From Methylicorpusculum oleiharenae (GTDB lineage: Bacteria; Pseudomonadota; Gammaproteobacteria; Methylococcales; Methylomonadaceae), in NCBI RefSeq assembly GCF_009828925.2, contig NZ_WUTY02000001.1, positions 4,370,492 to 4,434,491 of the forward strand: 64,000 nucleotides of DNA, read 5' to 3'. Numbering within the stretch: the first letter of the stretch is position 1; each line of letters opens with the position of its first letter. Of the stretch, positions 37,603 to 47,285 are shown piece after piece. A program made the translations under genes and the position numbers. The notes under the pieces are model-generated. The model made no database searches, was not told the DNA's origin, and saw only the letters and a program-made list of their open reading frames with translations.

Positions 37603-40316
37603 TAGGGTTTTCTCTTGAAATCAAGTAACTGTCCAATGGCAGGAGCCACGACGAGAGTTGCGGTGAGGCAGCACACCAATCCTATGGTGATACTGATACC
37701 CAAAGAGGATACGCCCCGGTAACTGGCCAAGGTGATAGCACCCAGACCTGCCAAAGACGTTCCGGCGGCCAATCCGATGGTCTTACCAACGTTCAGGCTG
37801 ACTTGCAAAGGCGTATGGCTCTTTAATTCATTCCAGCGGTAGCTGAACCAAACGCCGTAATCAACTGCCAACGCGATGACCAAGGGCAAGGCAACGATAT
37901 TGGCGTAATTGTAGCTCATGCCTGCCAGCGCCATTATTCCGAGCATCCAGCCCCCACCAATTAACAAGGGCAGCGCCGCCAACGCGAAGCCGCGCACGCT
38001 GCGTGTCGCCGCCATGACCCAAAGTAAACATAAGCCTAGAGCCAACTGCGTGCCGTGTGTGAAACTTTCAACCACGGCCTTGGCAAACTCTTGATGTGTC
38101 GTCGGAAAGCCGGTCGCATCGGGCGAGACGCTATAAACATCGTTGATCAGCGCGTCCAGATTGACGGGGTCGTACACGGTTTTTGCAGGGAAAGCATAGA
38201 TTGCGATACTGCCGTCAGCAGCGAAGAAACGGTCGCGCAGTGCAGGTGGTAACTGATCCGGCGTCAGCGGTTGAATCTGCCTCCATGACGCGATCATTTT
38301 GAGTCCGGTATCCGCTCCGGACAATAAAGCCCGTAAAAAACTCTCGCTACGCACCCGACCCTGTTCACCCTCTGTAGCGAGCTTTTCTGAAATGGCCGAA
38401 AGCTGCACTCGCAATACCTCCAGACTCTCGACCAGTTTGGAATGTCCTGCGGAAAAGGCCTGCTCCTGAGCTTCGTCTATGACACCTGCGCTGTTATGCA
38501 GCAATTCCTGCAATAACTCGAAGGATTTTGCAGACAAACCCGATTCAGTCAGTCCGGCGATCTGTTTGGCCGCGTCTGTCCGGGAAAATGCGTCACCGAT
38601 ACTCACCGCTTTTTGAAGGCGTTGGTCCGCATCGGGAGGAAACAGATTGGTCAGCGACTGCACTTGGGCAATTGTCTTGAGATTGCCTGCCTCGCTGGTG
38701 ATGCGCCGGGCTTCCGCCAAGTCCTTGGCTGTAAAAATAATGACTTCCGCCTGGTAATCGCTTTCCGCTACCATACGCTGCTGGTAATAAGCCGCCGTGG
38801 AATCTTTGGGCAACATGGCCAACACATCGTAGTCAAATTGAATAGCCGAGCCCTTGAATCCGCCAAAGACAGCGCCGCTTAGGGCAATTATGACGAGGAT
38901 CAGCGCGACAGGCATTGGCAATGCAGCGCTTGATTTGCGGGTTCCGGCTGAAATTGAAGGCTTAACTAGCGCGGGGGTGGAGCTGAGTTTGGGCGGAAGT
39001 AAAACGTAGAGCGCCGGCTGAACCATCCAGGTACTGATCAGAATCATCAGCACACCCATGGCCGCTATCACGCCCAGCTCGGCAAAACCTGGAAAATCAA
39101 CCGTAGCCAGAACACTGAAGATCAATAATGAAGCACCACCCGCGGTAAGCACTGCGATAAAGGATGAGCCGACGCCATCGCTTATCGCTTGAATTAACGG
39201 TTTGCCTGCACGACGCTCCTCGGCAATGCGAGAGGAGGTAAAAATGCCGTAGTCTGCGCCAAGACCGAACAAAATGGCGATAAAGGCTGCGGTGATCATA
39301 TTGAGATGACCCACCGTAATAAAGGCCAATCCCAAACTCCAGAGCACGCCCAGCCCCATAGGAACAAAAATCAGCGCGGCCCAGCGCAAGCTTCGCACCA
39401 CCAACAGAATCAACGTAGCGACTAGAAAAGCGGAAGTCAACGTCACCAGCATCATGTCCTTGCGAAGGTTGACATATTCCTCGTACTCTATGGCAGGCAA
39501 GCCGCTCAGCCCCAAAGTGGGCGGTGTTCGGCCGGCAGCTTTGGCTTGCGCAGCCAACTCGGCCGATACCTGTTTGACCTTGTCTACGAAGGGTCCAAGA
39601 TTCTCGAAGTCTCCCGAAGGATTTTTCGGGTGAACGAACAAAAACAACATACGCCCGTCACGCGAGGTAAAGTAACCGTCATTCATGCCGCCTGCCCCGT
39701 TTTTAACGAGCAAGTTGTTCCAGTCCACACCGGCAGGAACAGTTTCAGAGGACAGCCAGCGCTGCCATTCTTCCAGGAAAAAAGCCGCCATATTCAGGCT
39801 TGTTTCGGCCGTAGTCAAATCAATGTCAGTCCCGCCCAGCGGAGAACTGCCTTTGCTCCAGCTTAATGCATTGAGCAGGTTTTGCTCCAAACCACCTTCA
39901 ATCAAGGAGGGCTGACTCGCTATCGCAGCAAGCTTGTCAAGGCCCTCAGGCGGCATCAGCAAATAAGCATGGTCCAGAAAAAATGCAATATCGAGACGCG
40001 AGGTCGCTTGGCCTATTTCAGGTTCCGGTCTGAGTCTGGCGGCCAGATCGTTGGCAAATGATTCCAATTCGTTGCGCGGCGCACCCTCCAGAACCACTAT
40101 GAGATCCGAAGCTGCACCAAAGTTTTTCAAAAAATCGTTAAAGCGCCCGGCAACTGCTGTGTTCTGAGGGAGCAAAGCTTGTCGTGAGGTGTGAACCGGA
40201 AGTTGTAACGTTAACAAACCTGCCAGAATCGACAAAACCAAGGCCAGTCCCAGGATCTTCTTGGGATTTCGGGCAAAGTATTCCGCTATCTTGGCGGCAC
40301 GCTGGTTGATATTCAT
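37602..40316 (-). CDS. bstA: RND/MMPL-family sterol transporter, BstA-like
   Basis: 904 residues from ATG 40316 (MNINQRAAKIAEYF); a GTG at 40352 would add twelve residues and overlap sdmA, and neither has a clear ribosome site. Two halves each carry a first membrane helix, a large periplasmic loop and a five-helix bundle (for example MITAAFIAILFGLGADYG and the matching VALPLVIALAVDYG). This is the hopanoid/lipid-RND plan (HpnN, MMPL) rather than the AcrB plan. In this gene order it corresponds to BstA, the inner-membrane component of bacterial sterol trafficking. Its end overlaps the start of bstB. Confidence 0.85.
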   Translation of the reverse strand: MNINQRAAKIAEYFARNPKKILGLALVLSILAGLLTLQLPVHTSRQALLPQNTAVAGRFNDFLKNFGAASDLIVVLEGAPRNELESFANDLAARLRPEPEIGQATSRLDIAFFLDHAYLLMPPEGLDKLAAIASQPSLIEGGLEQNLLNALSWSKGSSPLGGTDIDLTTAETSLNMAAFFLEEWQRWLSSETVPAGVDWNNLLVKNGAGGMNDGYFTSRDGRMLFLFVHPKNPSGDFENLGPFVDKVKQVSAELAAQAKAAGRTPPTLGLSGLPAIEYEEYVNLRKDMMLVTLTSAFLVATLILLVVRSLRWAALIFVPMGLGVLWSLGLAFITVGHLNMITAAFIAILFGLGADYGIFTSSRIAEERRAGKPLIQAISDGVGSSFIAVLTAGGASLLIFSVLATVDFPGFAELGVIAAMGVLMILISTWMVQPALYVLLPPKLSSTPALVKPSISAGTRKSSAALPMPVALILVIIALSGAVFGGFKGSAIQFDYDVLAMLPKDSTAAYYQQRMVAESDYQAEVIIFTAKDLAEARRITSEAGNLKTIAQVQSLTNLFPPDADQRLQKAVSIGDAFSRTDAAKQIAGLTESGLSAKSFELLQELLHNSAGVIDEAQEQAFSAGHSKLVESLEVLRVQLSAISEKLATEGEQGRVRSESFLRALLSGADTGLKMIASWRQIQPLTPDQLPPALRDRFFAADGSIAIYAFPAKTVYDPVNLDALINDVYSVSPDATGFPTTHQEFAKAVVESFTHGTQLALGLCLLWVMAATRSVRGFALAALPLLIGGGWMLGIMALAGMSYNYANIVALPLVIALAVDYGVWFSYRWNELKSHTPLQVSLNVGKTIGLAAGTSLAGLGAITLASYRGVSSLGISITIGLVCCLTATLVVAPAIGQLLDFKRKP

Positions 40317-40335
40317 AGAAAGAGGGTTGTTTAAC

Positions 40336-41442
40336 TTAATTCGTGCCGGCACCTTGAGGGGGTTTAGAACGCTCCAGATAGTTTTCCCACTTGCGTGCGG
40401 TCAATCTCTGGAAAAGGGGTACTACTGGATTGAGTTCAATGGGAGCAGCATCCCAATAAGATTCGTAACCTAATTGTTCGGCTTCCAGGGCAACACCGTC
40501 TTCATTGAGGATGGGTTTGAATACCAAAGGTTTGGCGATATTCAGTACCATTTGGGTCAGCCACTTCGGGGTTTTTAACGAAATCAGCGGAATGATGAGC
40601 GCATCGAAATAAAACAGGAAAAATACACGCGTGGTTCGTTCATCAATAGGCAACATGAACGACCAATTTTTGATGCTGTCCCCGGTATTGGTCCATTGAT
40701 ACGGATATTCATAGCATAACTCGATGGAACGGGTATTAACCCGTTTGCGGTCAACAAAAATCCCGGAAATCCGACCTCCGGCCATAAAGGCGTCGTATGT
40801 CAAATAAACCCTATCTTCATTGCTTTCATGATGGGTCAATTTGGCATCGATAAATGGTTTGTATTTTCTGTGCAGGAAGGCATGAGAAAAATCGCAGATG
40901 TTATCGATCACCATTGAATGATGCGTGCGCCAAGTGTAATCCACAGCAAAATTAGCCCAGGTATCAGCGCCGGTAAGTTCGGGAATTTCCGGTATCTTGT
41001 AGTCAATGGCAAGTTCAGCTTCGCCGGGGAACAACCAGATAAGACCGTAGCGGACTTGCACGGGATAAGTCCGTAACTGTTTCTTGATTAGCGGGTTACC
41101 AAAGCTGTCATGGGAGTAATCCTCCAGCCAGCCGTCTCTGTTGTAGGCCCAACCGTGGTAAGCGCAACGCAAAGTGCACTTGTCTACCGCGCCATGTGTC
41201 AACTTTAGCTGACGGTGCATGCAGAGGTTACGAACGGCCGCAAGTTTACCGTCTTCACCGCGAAAAAGGGCAATTGAGGTGTTCGAAAAAATCACCTCTT
41301 TAACCTGACCTTTTTTTACTGCGTTGTCGTATTCCACTACATACCAGCGATTCGGATCCATTCCCGACGCGCGGGCTTTTTGCCGCGAATTTTTAGCTTC
41401 AGAAAAGGAAGGGGGTGGGGATTTCGTCTGCGCATTCTTCAT
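40336..41442 (-). CDS. sdmA: Rieske-type sterol C-4 demethylase oxygenase SdmA
   Basis: 368 residues. The Rieske cluster ligands are visible as C74-M-H76 and C93-A-Y-H96, and the mononuclear iron site as D184, H187 and H191 in NICDFSHAFLH. SdmA-type enzymes oxidise the C-4 methyl group of sterols stepwise and take the place of the eukaryotic ERG25 enzyme. The gene directly follows sdmB with a 37-base gap. The N-terminal 25 residues are Ser/Pro/Lys-rich and probably disordered. An electron-donating reductase is not encoded nearby. Confidence 0.9.
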   Translation of the reverse strand: MKNAQTKSPPPSFSEAKNSRQKARASGMDPNRWYVVEYDNAVKKGQVKEVIFSNTSIALFRGEDGKLAAVRNLCMHRQLKLTHGAVDKCTLRCAYHGWAYNRDGWLEDYSHDSFGNPLIKKQLRTYPVQVRYGLIWLFPGEAELAIDYKIPEIPELTGADTWANFAVDYTWRTHHSMVIDNICDFSHAFLHRKYKPFIDAKLTHHESNEDRVYLTYDAFMAGGRISGIFVDRKRVNTRSIELCYEYPYQWTNTGDSIKNWSFMLPIDERTTRVFFLFYFDALIIPLISLKTPKWLTQMVLNIAKPLVFKPILNEDGVALEAEQLGYESYWDAAPIELNPVVPLFQRLTARKWENYLERSKPPQGAGTN

Positions 41443-41479
41443 CTTCGGAACTCTGTTAGGTGGTTAAGAGGGGGGCGAT

Positions 41480-42496
41480 TTACTTGGCAGTAACGATTAA
41501 GCCCCTGCGGACGAAATCATCGTAGGCTTCCTGCACCGCTTGAGACAGCTGGGTGGGCTGATAGCCCAATTCCTGTTTCGCCTTGTCGTGATCAGCGCGC
41601 CGCCGCATCTGAAGCAAGCGCACTGCTCCGGGTGTAAAGCGTCTGGGCAGGTTGGGAAATACCTTATACCAGGTCTTGTCGGCCACTTCGGCCAGCATGG
41701 CCATTAGGAAAGGCGATAATTTCAGACGGGGCAAGGAACGACCGGTAACTTTCCTGAACATCTCCATCAGGTCGTCGACGCTGGCATAGCCGGTGCTGAA
41801 TATGTATTTCTGCCCGGAACGCCCATGCCGCATCGCTAAAAGGTGGCCTTCTGCGATATCCCGGCTGGATACGAACTCGAACCCCCCCGGAATATAGGCG
41901 CGCAAAGAGCCATGAGCATAATCAATGAGTACGCGGCCCATTCGCGAGGGTACATAATCGTGAGGGCCGATGATCGCACAGGAGGTCGCGACAACCACAT
42001 TGAGACCGTTGGCATGAGCCTTTAGGCACTCATGCTCGGTAAGATGCTTGGTAAATCCATAAGGCAGATGTCGGTCGAAAGGATAAAACGGCATGCCCTC
42101 GTGACTTGAACGATCAGGCTCGTAGCCGGTTGCACTGAGCGATCCGGATACAACCACCTTGTCGACACCGTGGCGTTCGGCGGCTTGGAGAATATGGATT
42201 GTTCCTTTGACGTTGGTATCGAAAATTTCGCGTTTATGGGCTGCATTTCCTTCAATGGTCGAAACCAAAGCCGCACAATGATAAACACGAGCGCACCCCC
42301 GCAAAGCGTTCGATACCGCTTCGCCGTCACGCAGATCTGCGAACACACGCTCAACATTGAGGCCATCCAAGGCTCCATTATCACGTTCGGCCCGCATCAT
42401 CACCCGAACTTGCTCGCCTTCTTCAAGCAGGCGGCGGACGAGGTTGGCACCTAAGTGACCGGTGGCTCCTGTAACGAGGGAAATACCTGCGCTCAT
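41480..42496 (-). CDS. sdmB: NAD(P)-dependent sterol C-4 decarboxylase/reductase SdmB
   Basis: 338 residues, extended short-chain dehydrogenase (3-beta-HSD type). The nucleotide-binding motif TGATGHLG is at 9-16 and the catalytic YxxxK is Tyr146/Lys150, with Ser119/Ser121 in front. SdmB works with SdmA to remove the oxidised C-4 carbon and handle the 3-keto intermediate, giving 4-monomethyl sterols in known methanotrophs. It is the first gene of a probable operon sdmB-sdmA-bstA-bstB-bstC, behind a 257-base gap that could hold its own promoter. Confidence 0.9.
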   Translation of the reverse strand: MSAGISLVTGATGHLGANLVRRLLEEGEQVRVMMRAERDNGALDGLNVERVFADLRDGEAVSNALRGCARVYHCAALVSTIEGNAAHKREIFDTNVKGTIHILQAAERHGVDKVVVSGSLSATGYEPDRSSHEGMPFYPFDRHLPYGFTKHLTEHECLKAHANGLNVVVATSCAIIGPHDYVPSRMGRVLIDYAHGSLRAYIPGGFEFVSSRDIAEGHLLAMRHGRSGQKYIFSTGYASVDDLMEMFRKVTGRSLPRLKLSPFLMAMLAEVADKTWYKVFPNLPRRFTPGAVRLLQMRRRADHDKAKQELGYQPTQLSQAVQEAYDDFVRRGLIVTAK

Positions 42497-42753
42497 TGCA
42501 TTAAATCAAGTAAGCGCCAACCAGTGTGTAGCCGGAAGAACAGAACAAGGGATTTGGATGTCATAGTCATTGGTTTAAAAACGGTCTGGTAAAACTACGG
42601 GAGCAAAAGAGAGAATTATTCTGCCCTTGGCAATTAGCATCATAAATTCGGAATTCACTAAAATTTTCTAACCTTTTCCCGCGCAACAAGCGTTTTGAAA
42701 CTGAAAACACGGCATGGTTTCCAGAGTCCAGCTTAGCTCGAGAACCTCATGAC

Positions 42754-44148
42754 TTAAGACCTCTCAATATTTGTACCATACCCGAAATAGGCAAAAGATT
42801 TTATTTTCGCTTGATAAGGATACAAAAATGAAAATAACGGTATCTCATTTTTTATCAATGGCTTGATGATGGTAAACGCATCTAGAAGCAGTCTTACCGC
42901 CTGAGGTATATTCGAAATATTGTGTCGGATTAAATTACCGGCACCGAATACCGCCAAAAAACAGAATTGTTTAATCAATGAATAATGTTTCCTGTTTAAA
43001 CCGGCTAAAACAGCTATCGATTCCTGTGCGTTGGCACCTCCGCATTGCAGGTATTTGAACACAGCCATTTTAAGCAAATCATTCGACATTACGGCATACA
43101 GCGCGTTGGCAAGGATATTAAGATTGGCATTAGCTATTTTTCTGTCTTGATAATAGGCTTCGATTTTTTCGTGAATCAAATCGTTATTACTAAAATCAGG
43201 CATAGCCAGTAAATACGCACTCAATATTTCAATATCGGAAAACACAGCGGTCAATCCGCCTCCGGTTAAAGGATGACGCATATTCAAGGCGTCTCCCAGC
43301 ATGACAGCGCCCTTTCTTATTTTGGGTTTTGCAGCCATGTAATGATTGGGCATGACCTTAAATCCGCCTTCCTGCAAAGCTTGTGCATAACTGTTAGCCA
43401 TACAGGCGGGAATATATGGGGTTACATTGGTTTCTAAATGCTCTTTCAGCAAAAAGTTTCTGGGTAACTGATCGCCGGGAAAATCGATTAAAAGCCTGAC
43501 TTCATTATTGGAAATCGGATAACAGATAAAAGGCGTCGGACCCGATAAAAACACATGGCCATGTTGCGGAAAAGGCATTTCACAGTCTTTTAAAATCAAG
43601 CCTATGAAATAAGAGGTTACGGTTTTTTCGTTATTGCTGAGATGAGCTCTGAAATTTGAAAAGAATCCGTCGCTGGTAATGGTTAAAGGGGCATAAATAG
43701 ATTTTATCTGGGACGTATGCGATTCCCGGTAACTCACGCCGATAATTTCATTCTTTTCATTTTCCAGTAGTTGCAGCGCCTTACCATGTATTTGCGTGAC
43801 AGATTCGTTTTGCAACGCAGAAGCTCTTATTTGCTGTAAAAACCGGCCATTATGCAAACCTACGCCTTCATGCTGATGCGGGTAAGGAATGGTCGTTTCT
43901 TCATTACCTTGCAACAAGGCATAGCCCTTCACCCGCTGTGCTTCAAAACCATCCAGACAATGCCTGAGACCCATTTTCTCAAGCGATAACACGGCGCCTG
44001 GTTGCAGCAATTCACCGACTATACGCTTTTTCTCTTTATAGCAATGATCGATTAAAGCGATCCTGATGCCTTTTGGAGCGAGATAAGCACTGATGGTGGC
44101 GCCTGCCATGCCTGCGCCGATAATGCAAATATCAAACTCTGATTTCAT
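42754..44148 (-). CDS. sqmo: Squalene monooxygenase (squalene epoxidase)
   Basis: 464 residues, FAD-dependent. The dinucleotide-binding motif GAGMAG is at 11-16 and the second FAD motif GDALNMRHPLTGGGLT is at about 285-300, as in eukaryotic squalene epoxidases. It converts squalene to 2,3-oxidosqualene with O2. It lacks the N-terminal membrane helix of many eukaryotic forms, but the C-terminus is hydrophobic and may bind the membrane. It lies 57 bases after the cyclase gene, so the two are co-transcribed and act in sequence. An NADPH reductase is not nearby. Confidence 0.92.
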   Translation of the reverse strand: MKSEFDICIIGAGMAGATISAYLAPKGIRIALIDHCYKEKKRIVGELLQPGAVLSLEKMGLRHCLDGFEAQRVKGYALLQGNEETTIPYPHQHEGVGLHNGRFLQQIRASALQNESVTQIHGKALQLLENEKNEIIGVSYRESHTSQIKSIYAPLTITSDGFFSNFRAHLSNNEKTVTSYFIGLILKDCEMPFPQHGHVFLSGPTPFICYPISNNEVRLLIDFPGDQLPRNFLLKEHLETNVTPYIPACMANSYAQALQEGGFKVMPNHYMAAKPKIRKGAVMLGDALNMRHPLTGGGLTAVFSDIEILSAYLLAMPDFSNNDLIHEKIEAYYQDRKIANANLNILANALYAVMSNDLLKMAVFKYLQCGGANAQESIAVLAGLNRKHYSLIKQFCFLAVFGAGNLIRHNISNIPQAVRLLLDAFTIIKPLIKNEIPLFSFLYPYQAKIKSFAYFGYGTNIERS

Positions 44149-44205
44149 ATTGAGCTACTTGATCCACATACTTTAAACTGCGTTGATTTTTTTATCATCC
44201 CTAAA

Positions 44206-46437
44206 CTAACGGCTAGAGTATCGACTTAATGCCCAGATAGGGAATATATTCCTATAGTTTGCGTAGGTAATCATACAGTTATAATTAAAAACACCGGAAA
44301 TATTTTCCTGAGGCCAATCACCGATATCGGTTTGTCTGTTCAGTAATACGTTAATACCTGATTCAATAATACTTTTATCGCTAAAATCACCCGCCATAAG
44401 GGTCAATAATGCCCACGCGGTATTAACGGATTGAGAAGCCACTGCCTGGGTATAAACCAGTTTTGAACACGATTCGAAAGTCTCTCCCCAACCGCCGTCC
44501 GCTTTTTGCTTACCCACTAAAAAAGTGCAGGCTTTGTTGATACCTGCCAACAAAACATCATCGTCATAATAACCTTTGCCTTTTGCCTTACTGATCGCCT
44601 CGACACCAAACCAGGTGGCGTAAGTAAAACAGACCGCCCAACCACCATACCAGGATCCATCAGGTTTTTGTTGTTTAATAATAAAATTGATGCCGGAACT
44701 GATCGCTTTTCGTAATTCGCTGTTTTTATAATCAGGATAAGCCTCCTGAATTTCCAGCAATGAAATAACGCAGGCCGCAGTGCATTCCGTCCATGAATAA
44801 TCAATCATAATGTCGGCAAATACTTCAGAAGGATTGAGTTTTTCCAGCCATTTAGGCGCTCGCGTCAACTCATAGGTCGCCCATCCGCCATCAGTATTTT
44901 GATAAGAAAGAATGACATCGACGGCCTTTTTGATACGAATATCATCAATCGCTGGATGAACCAAACCTGAATGATGAATAGCCAGCGTCGCACTTAAACC
45001 TTCCGCGGTGCAGTCGGCAACCGGCCAGCCATTTTCTGCCGTTGAAAACGGCCAGCTGCCTATCATGGGATGACGAAAAAACTCGGCATGCGTCACGTGT
45101 TCGGATTTGATTTGTGAAAACTCGATAAACTTATAACTATTTGCAATTGTCTCAGGGAATAGTTTTCCACAATCACTTTCAAGCATCGCGCGGCTAGCAA
45201 AAGCGGTATCCCAAAGCTGAGAACCGTTGTAGCCATTCATTTTCATACCATCTTCGGCAACCCACAAATAATCATACCAACGCGCCGTGTGTTTGTTAAA
45301 TTGTTCCGAATCTTTTCCGTAAGCATGCCAGATACAAATGGAGTTAATGGCTTTATTAACCGGGCCTATGTTGATGTAGTTAGTTTGCTCATCTTCAGCA
45401 TTGAGATATTTTAAAATAAACGCTACGGCCTTTTTTCTTAACCAGCTGCAGGGGACTTTTTCATAAGCATTGGTGAAAAAGTTCATCCACTTCAATATGG
45501 GTGAGGGCGTGGTATAGCAATCTTTTTCACAAACGGCATTACGTTGTTTAGGCCAATCTATCGTGGCGAAATCTTCGTTATAAATCTCCTGTCTCAATGA
45601 CAGAATCAGTTCATTTTCCGGCGCCTTGATTCGCTGCGCATAGCAATAAGCCATCGGCAGATAAACCATACGGCTATGACACCAATAACGCCAGGGGTGA
45701 ACCGGCAGCCATTTGGGAAATAACCACATTTCCGGAAACAGGCTGTTAAATCCCTGCCAGTCATAGAGGTTCATTATTGAAAGATAAAACTTTCCCCAGG
45801 AAGGAATGCCGGTTGCACCGCCATTTATTTTTATCCAGGTCCTGGCTTTGACCAATTGCTCATGCTGTTTATCGACGCCTAGAATGCGCAATGAAACATA
45901 TTGCATAACCGTGCCGAACATCGTCGATTCACCTTCAATATGCATACCCCATCCGGCATCTTTATTTTGATGATTCAATATATAAATCTTCATCATCTCC
46001 TGATGCGCTTTGGGAAAAGGCGTCTCTGAGATATAGGCCGCAATCAGCAAGCCGGGTAAGAGAAATAGAGGGCCTCCATAATCACCCGGCCAATTGCCAG
46101 CTTCAGTTTGCAAATACGAGTAATAGTTAATCCCCTTGATGACCGCGTCTATCACGTTTTGCACTTCAGGGTTTTCTGACTGCGGAATTTGTCCGTTAAA
46201 TTCATGAAAATTCGAATTAATGACCGTGTCTCTAAAAACCTTATCACCTGAATTGGGATTGACGGATTTATCAAACTTAAAATCTTCAGATAACTGCGCT
46301 ATTTCTTCACCTGTAATCGTGTCGGCATTTCGCAAATGATCATTGATATCGCTTGAGTCCGGCTTGAAAGCCCAAATTTGCCTTCCTTTTTCAGTGAGCA
46401 GTTGCCAGTTTTTCCAACTCGGTTTTACATTCAGCAT
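44206..46437 (-). CDS. osc: Oxidosqualene cyclase (lanosterol synthase type)
   Basis: 743 residues. The protonating aspartate lies in the DCTAE motif (Asp475), which identifies an oxidosqualene rather than a squalene-hopene cyclase (DXDD). QW repeats are visible (DGGWATYELT, KPDGSWYGGWAVCF, KADGGWGET), and QLWDTAFASRAM matches the cyclase core. The product is probably lanosterol or a close isomer; the residues that decide lanosterol versus cycloartenol were not scored. The segment usually reading YVECTSA in eukaryotes reads SWTECTAA here. The gene is AT-richer than sdmA/bst by eye. Confidence 0.93.
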   Translation of the reverse strand: MLNVKPSWKNWQLLTEKGRQIWAFKPDSSDINDHLRNADTITGEEIAQLSEDFKFDKSVNPNSGDKVFRDTVINSNFHEFNGQIPQSENPEVQNVIDAVIKGINYYSYLQTEAGNWPGDYGGPLFLLPGLLIAAYISETPFPKAHQEMMKIYILNHQNKDAGWGMHIEGESTMFGTVMQYVSLRILGVDKQHEQLVKARTWIKINGGATGIPSWGKFYLSIMNLYDWQGFNSLFPEMWLFPKWLPVHPWRYWCHSRMVYLPMAYCYAQRIKAPENELILSLRQEIYNEDFATIDWPKQRNAVCEKDCYTTPSPILKWMNFFTNAYEKVPCSWLRKKAVAFILKYLNAEDEQTNYINIGPVNKAINSICIWHAYGKDSEQFNKHTARWYDYLWVAEDGMKMNGYNGSQLWDTAFASRAMLESDCGKLFPETIANSYKFIEFSQIKSEHVTHAEFFRHPMIGSWPFSTAENGWPVADCTAEGLSATLAIHHSGLVHPAIDDIRIKKAVDVILSYQNTDGGWATYELTRAPKWLEKLNPSEVFADIMIDYSWTECTAACVISLLEIQEAYPDYKNSELRKAISSGINFIIKQQKPDGSWYGGWAVCFTYATWFGVEAISKAKGKGYYDDDVLLAGINKACTFLVGKQKADGGWGETFESCSKLVYTQAVASQSVNTAWALLTLMAGDFSDKSIIESGINVLLNRQTDIGDWPQENISGVFNYNCMITYANYRNIFPIWALSRYSSR

Positions 46438-46682
46438 AGATTCTTATGATGTGGCTTTTATCTTTACGTGTGCAACATGCCAGACTTTGAAAGGATGGCA
46501 ACTATTTTTTTGTTACCTATTCAGTGTGTGCAGCCGTTTTGGCGCCAGGAATTGATTTTTAAGGACGCGTGAAACGTCTCTGTAAGTTCTGACTGAAACG
46601 TCCTGTGCAGACAGCTTTATAAATCAATTACCGGCACCTTATTCAATAGGATTCATACTGAACAATTACAATTTTTGTTAAT

Positions 46683-47285
46683 TTATTGATTGAATAGAGC
46701 GATACGGACCATTGCCATAAGACCTTTCAGTTTTTTCCATAAACCAGGTTGTGCCCGCAAACGCTCATGACCGGGTAGTAATTGCCCTTTGGCCAATTTG
46801 CCTATTTTTCTTTTCACGGCGGGATCTAGTTTACCGTCTGCAGCTAATTCAAAAAACAAGGCTTTCACATTGCCCAAGTCAAAAAAATCACGTTGCCATT
46901 CCCATTTGTAATTGCCCCCATACCGAAACCAGGAGCCACCTATTCCTGCTACTTCATAATGCGATCCATCTTCTCGAAGAGCCGGTGATACCTGACGCCA
47001 CAAACCGATGACTTCGCCCTGCTTTTCGTCGATTAAAATGCGGTGATAGGGATAACGCCATTCTTCAAAGCCTTCCATTTGCACGCCTAAAGCCCATTCT
47101 TCTATCTCTTTACGGCTACGCGCAACGAACTCTTCATTAGGGCCGATATTCCAGCGGTATTCTGCATCATCGGTATACATTGCCCCCAAGTATTTGGGCC
47201 AATTACCTTCTTTTTCAGCGTTACGATTTGCTTGTAACCAGCGCTCAACCATTTCTTCAAGTTCTTCTCTGGGATATGCGGTCAT
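46683..47285 (-). CDS. NTF2/SnoaL-fold protein coupled to CYP51
   Basis: 200 residues. The N-terminal helix and following cone-shaped beta-sheet pattern (WLQANRNAEKEGNWPKYLGA, then DDAEYRWNIGPNEEF and IGGSWFRYGG) fit the nuclear transport factor 2 / SnoaL superfamily, the fold also used by delta-5-3-ketosteroid isomerase. The C-terminal 60 residues are basic and helical, ending in a hydrophobic stretch. Its ATG overlaps the cyp51 stop by four bases, so the two are translated together. No function is assigned in bacterial sterol pathways that I know of; isomerase, sterol carrier or P450 accessory are possibilities. Confidence 0.82.
   Translation of the reverse strand: MTAYPREELEEMVERWLQANRNAEKEGNWPKYLGAMYTDDAEYRWNIGPNEEFVARSRKEIEEWALGVQMEGFEEWRYPYHRILIDEKQGEVIGLWRQVSPALREDGSHYEVAGIGGSWFRYGGNYKWEWQRDFFDLGNVKALFFELAADGKLDPAVKRKIGKLAKGQLLPGHERLRAQPGLWKKLKGLMAMVRIALFNQ

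Noticed and set aside
37602-40316. Reading the 904-residue RND protein as a drug efflux pump
   Set aside because: It has the MMPL/HpnN layout, no adaptor or outer-membrane channel beside it, and lies inside the sterol locus with BstB/C-like genes.
44206-46437. Squalene-hopene cyclase
   Set aside because: The catalytic motif is DCTAE rather than DXDD, and a squalene epoxidase gene follows, so it is an oxidosqualene cyclase.
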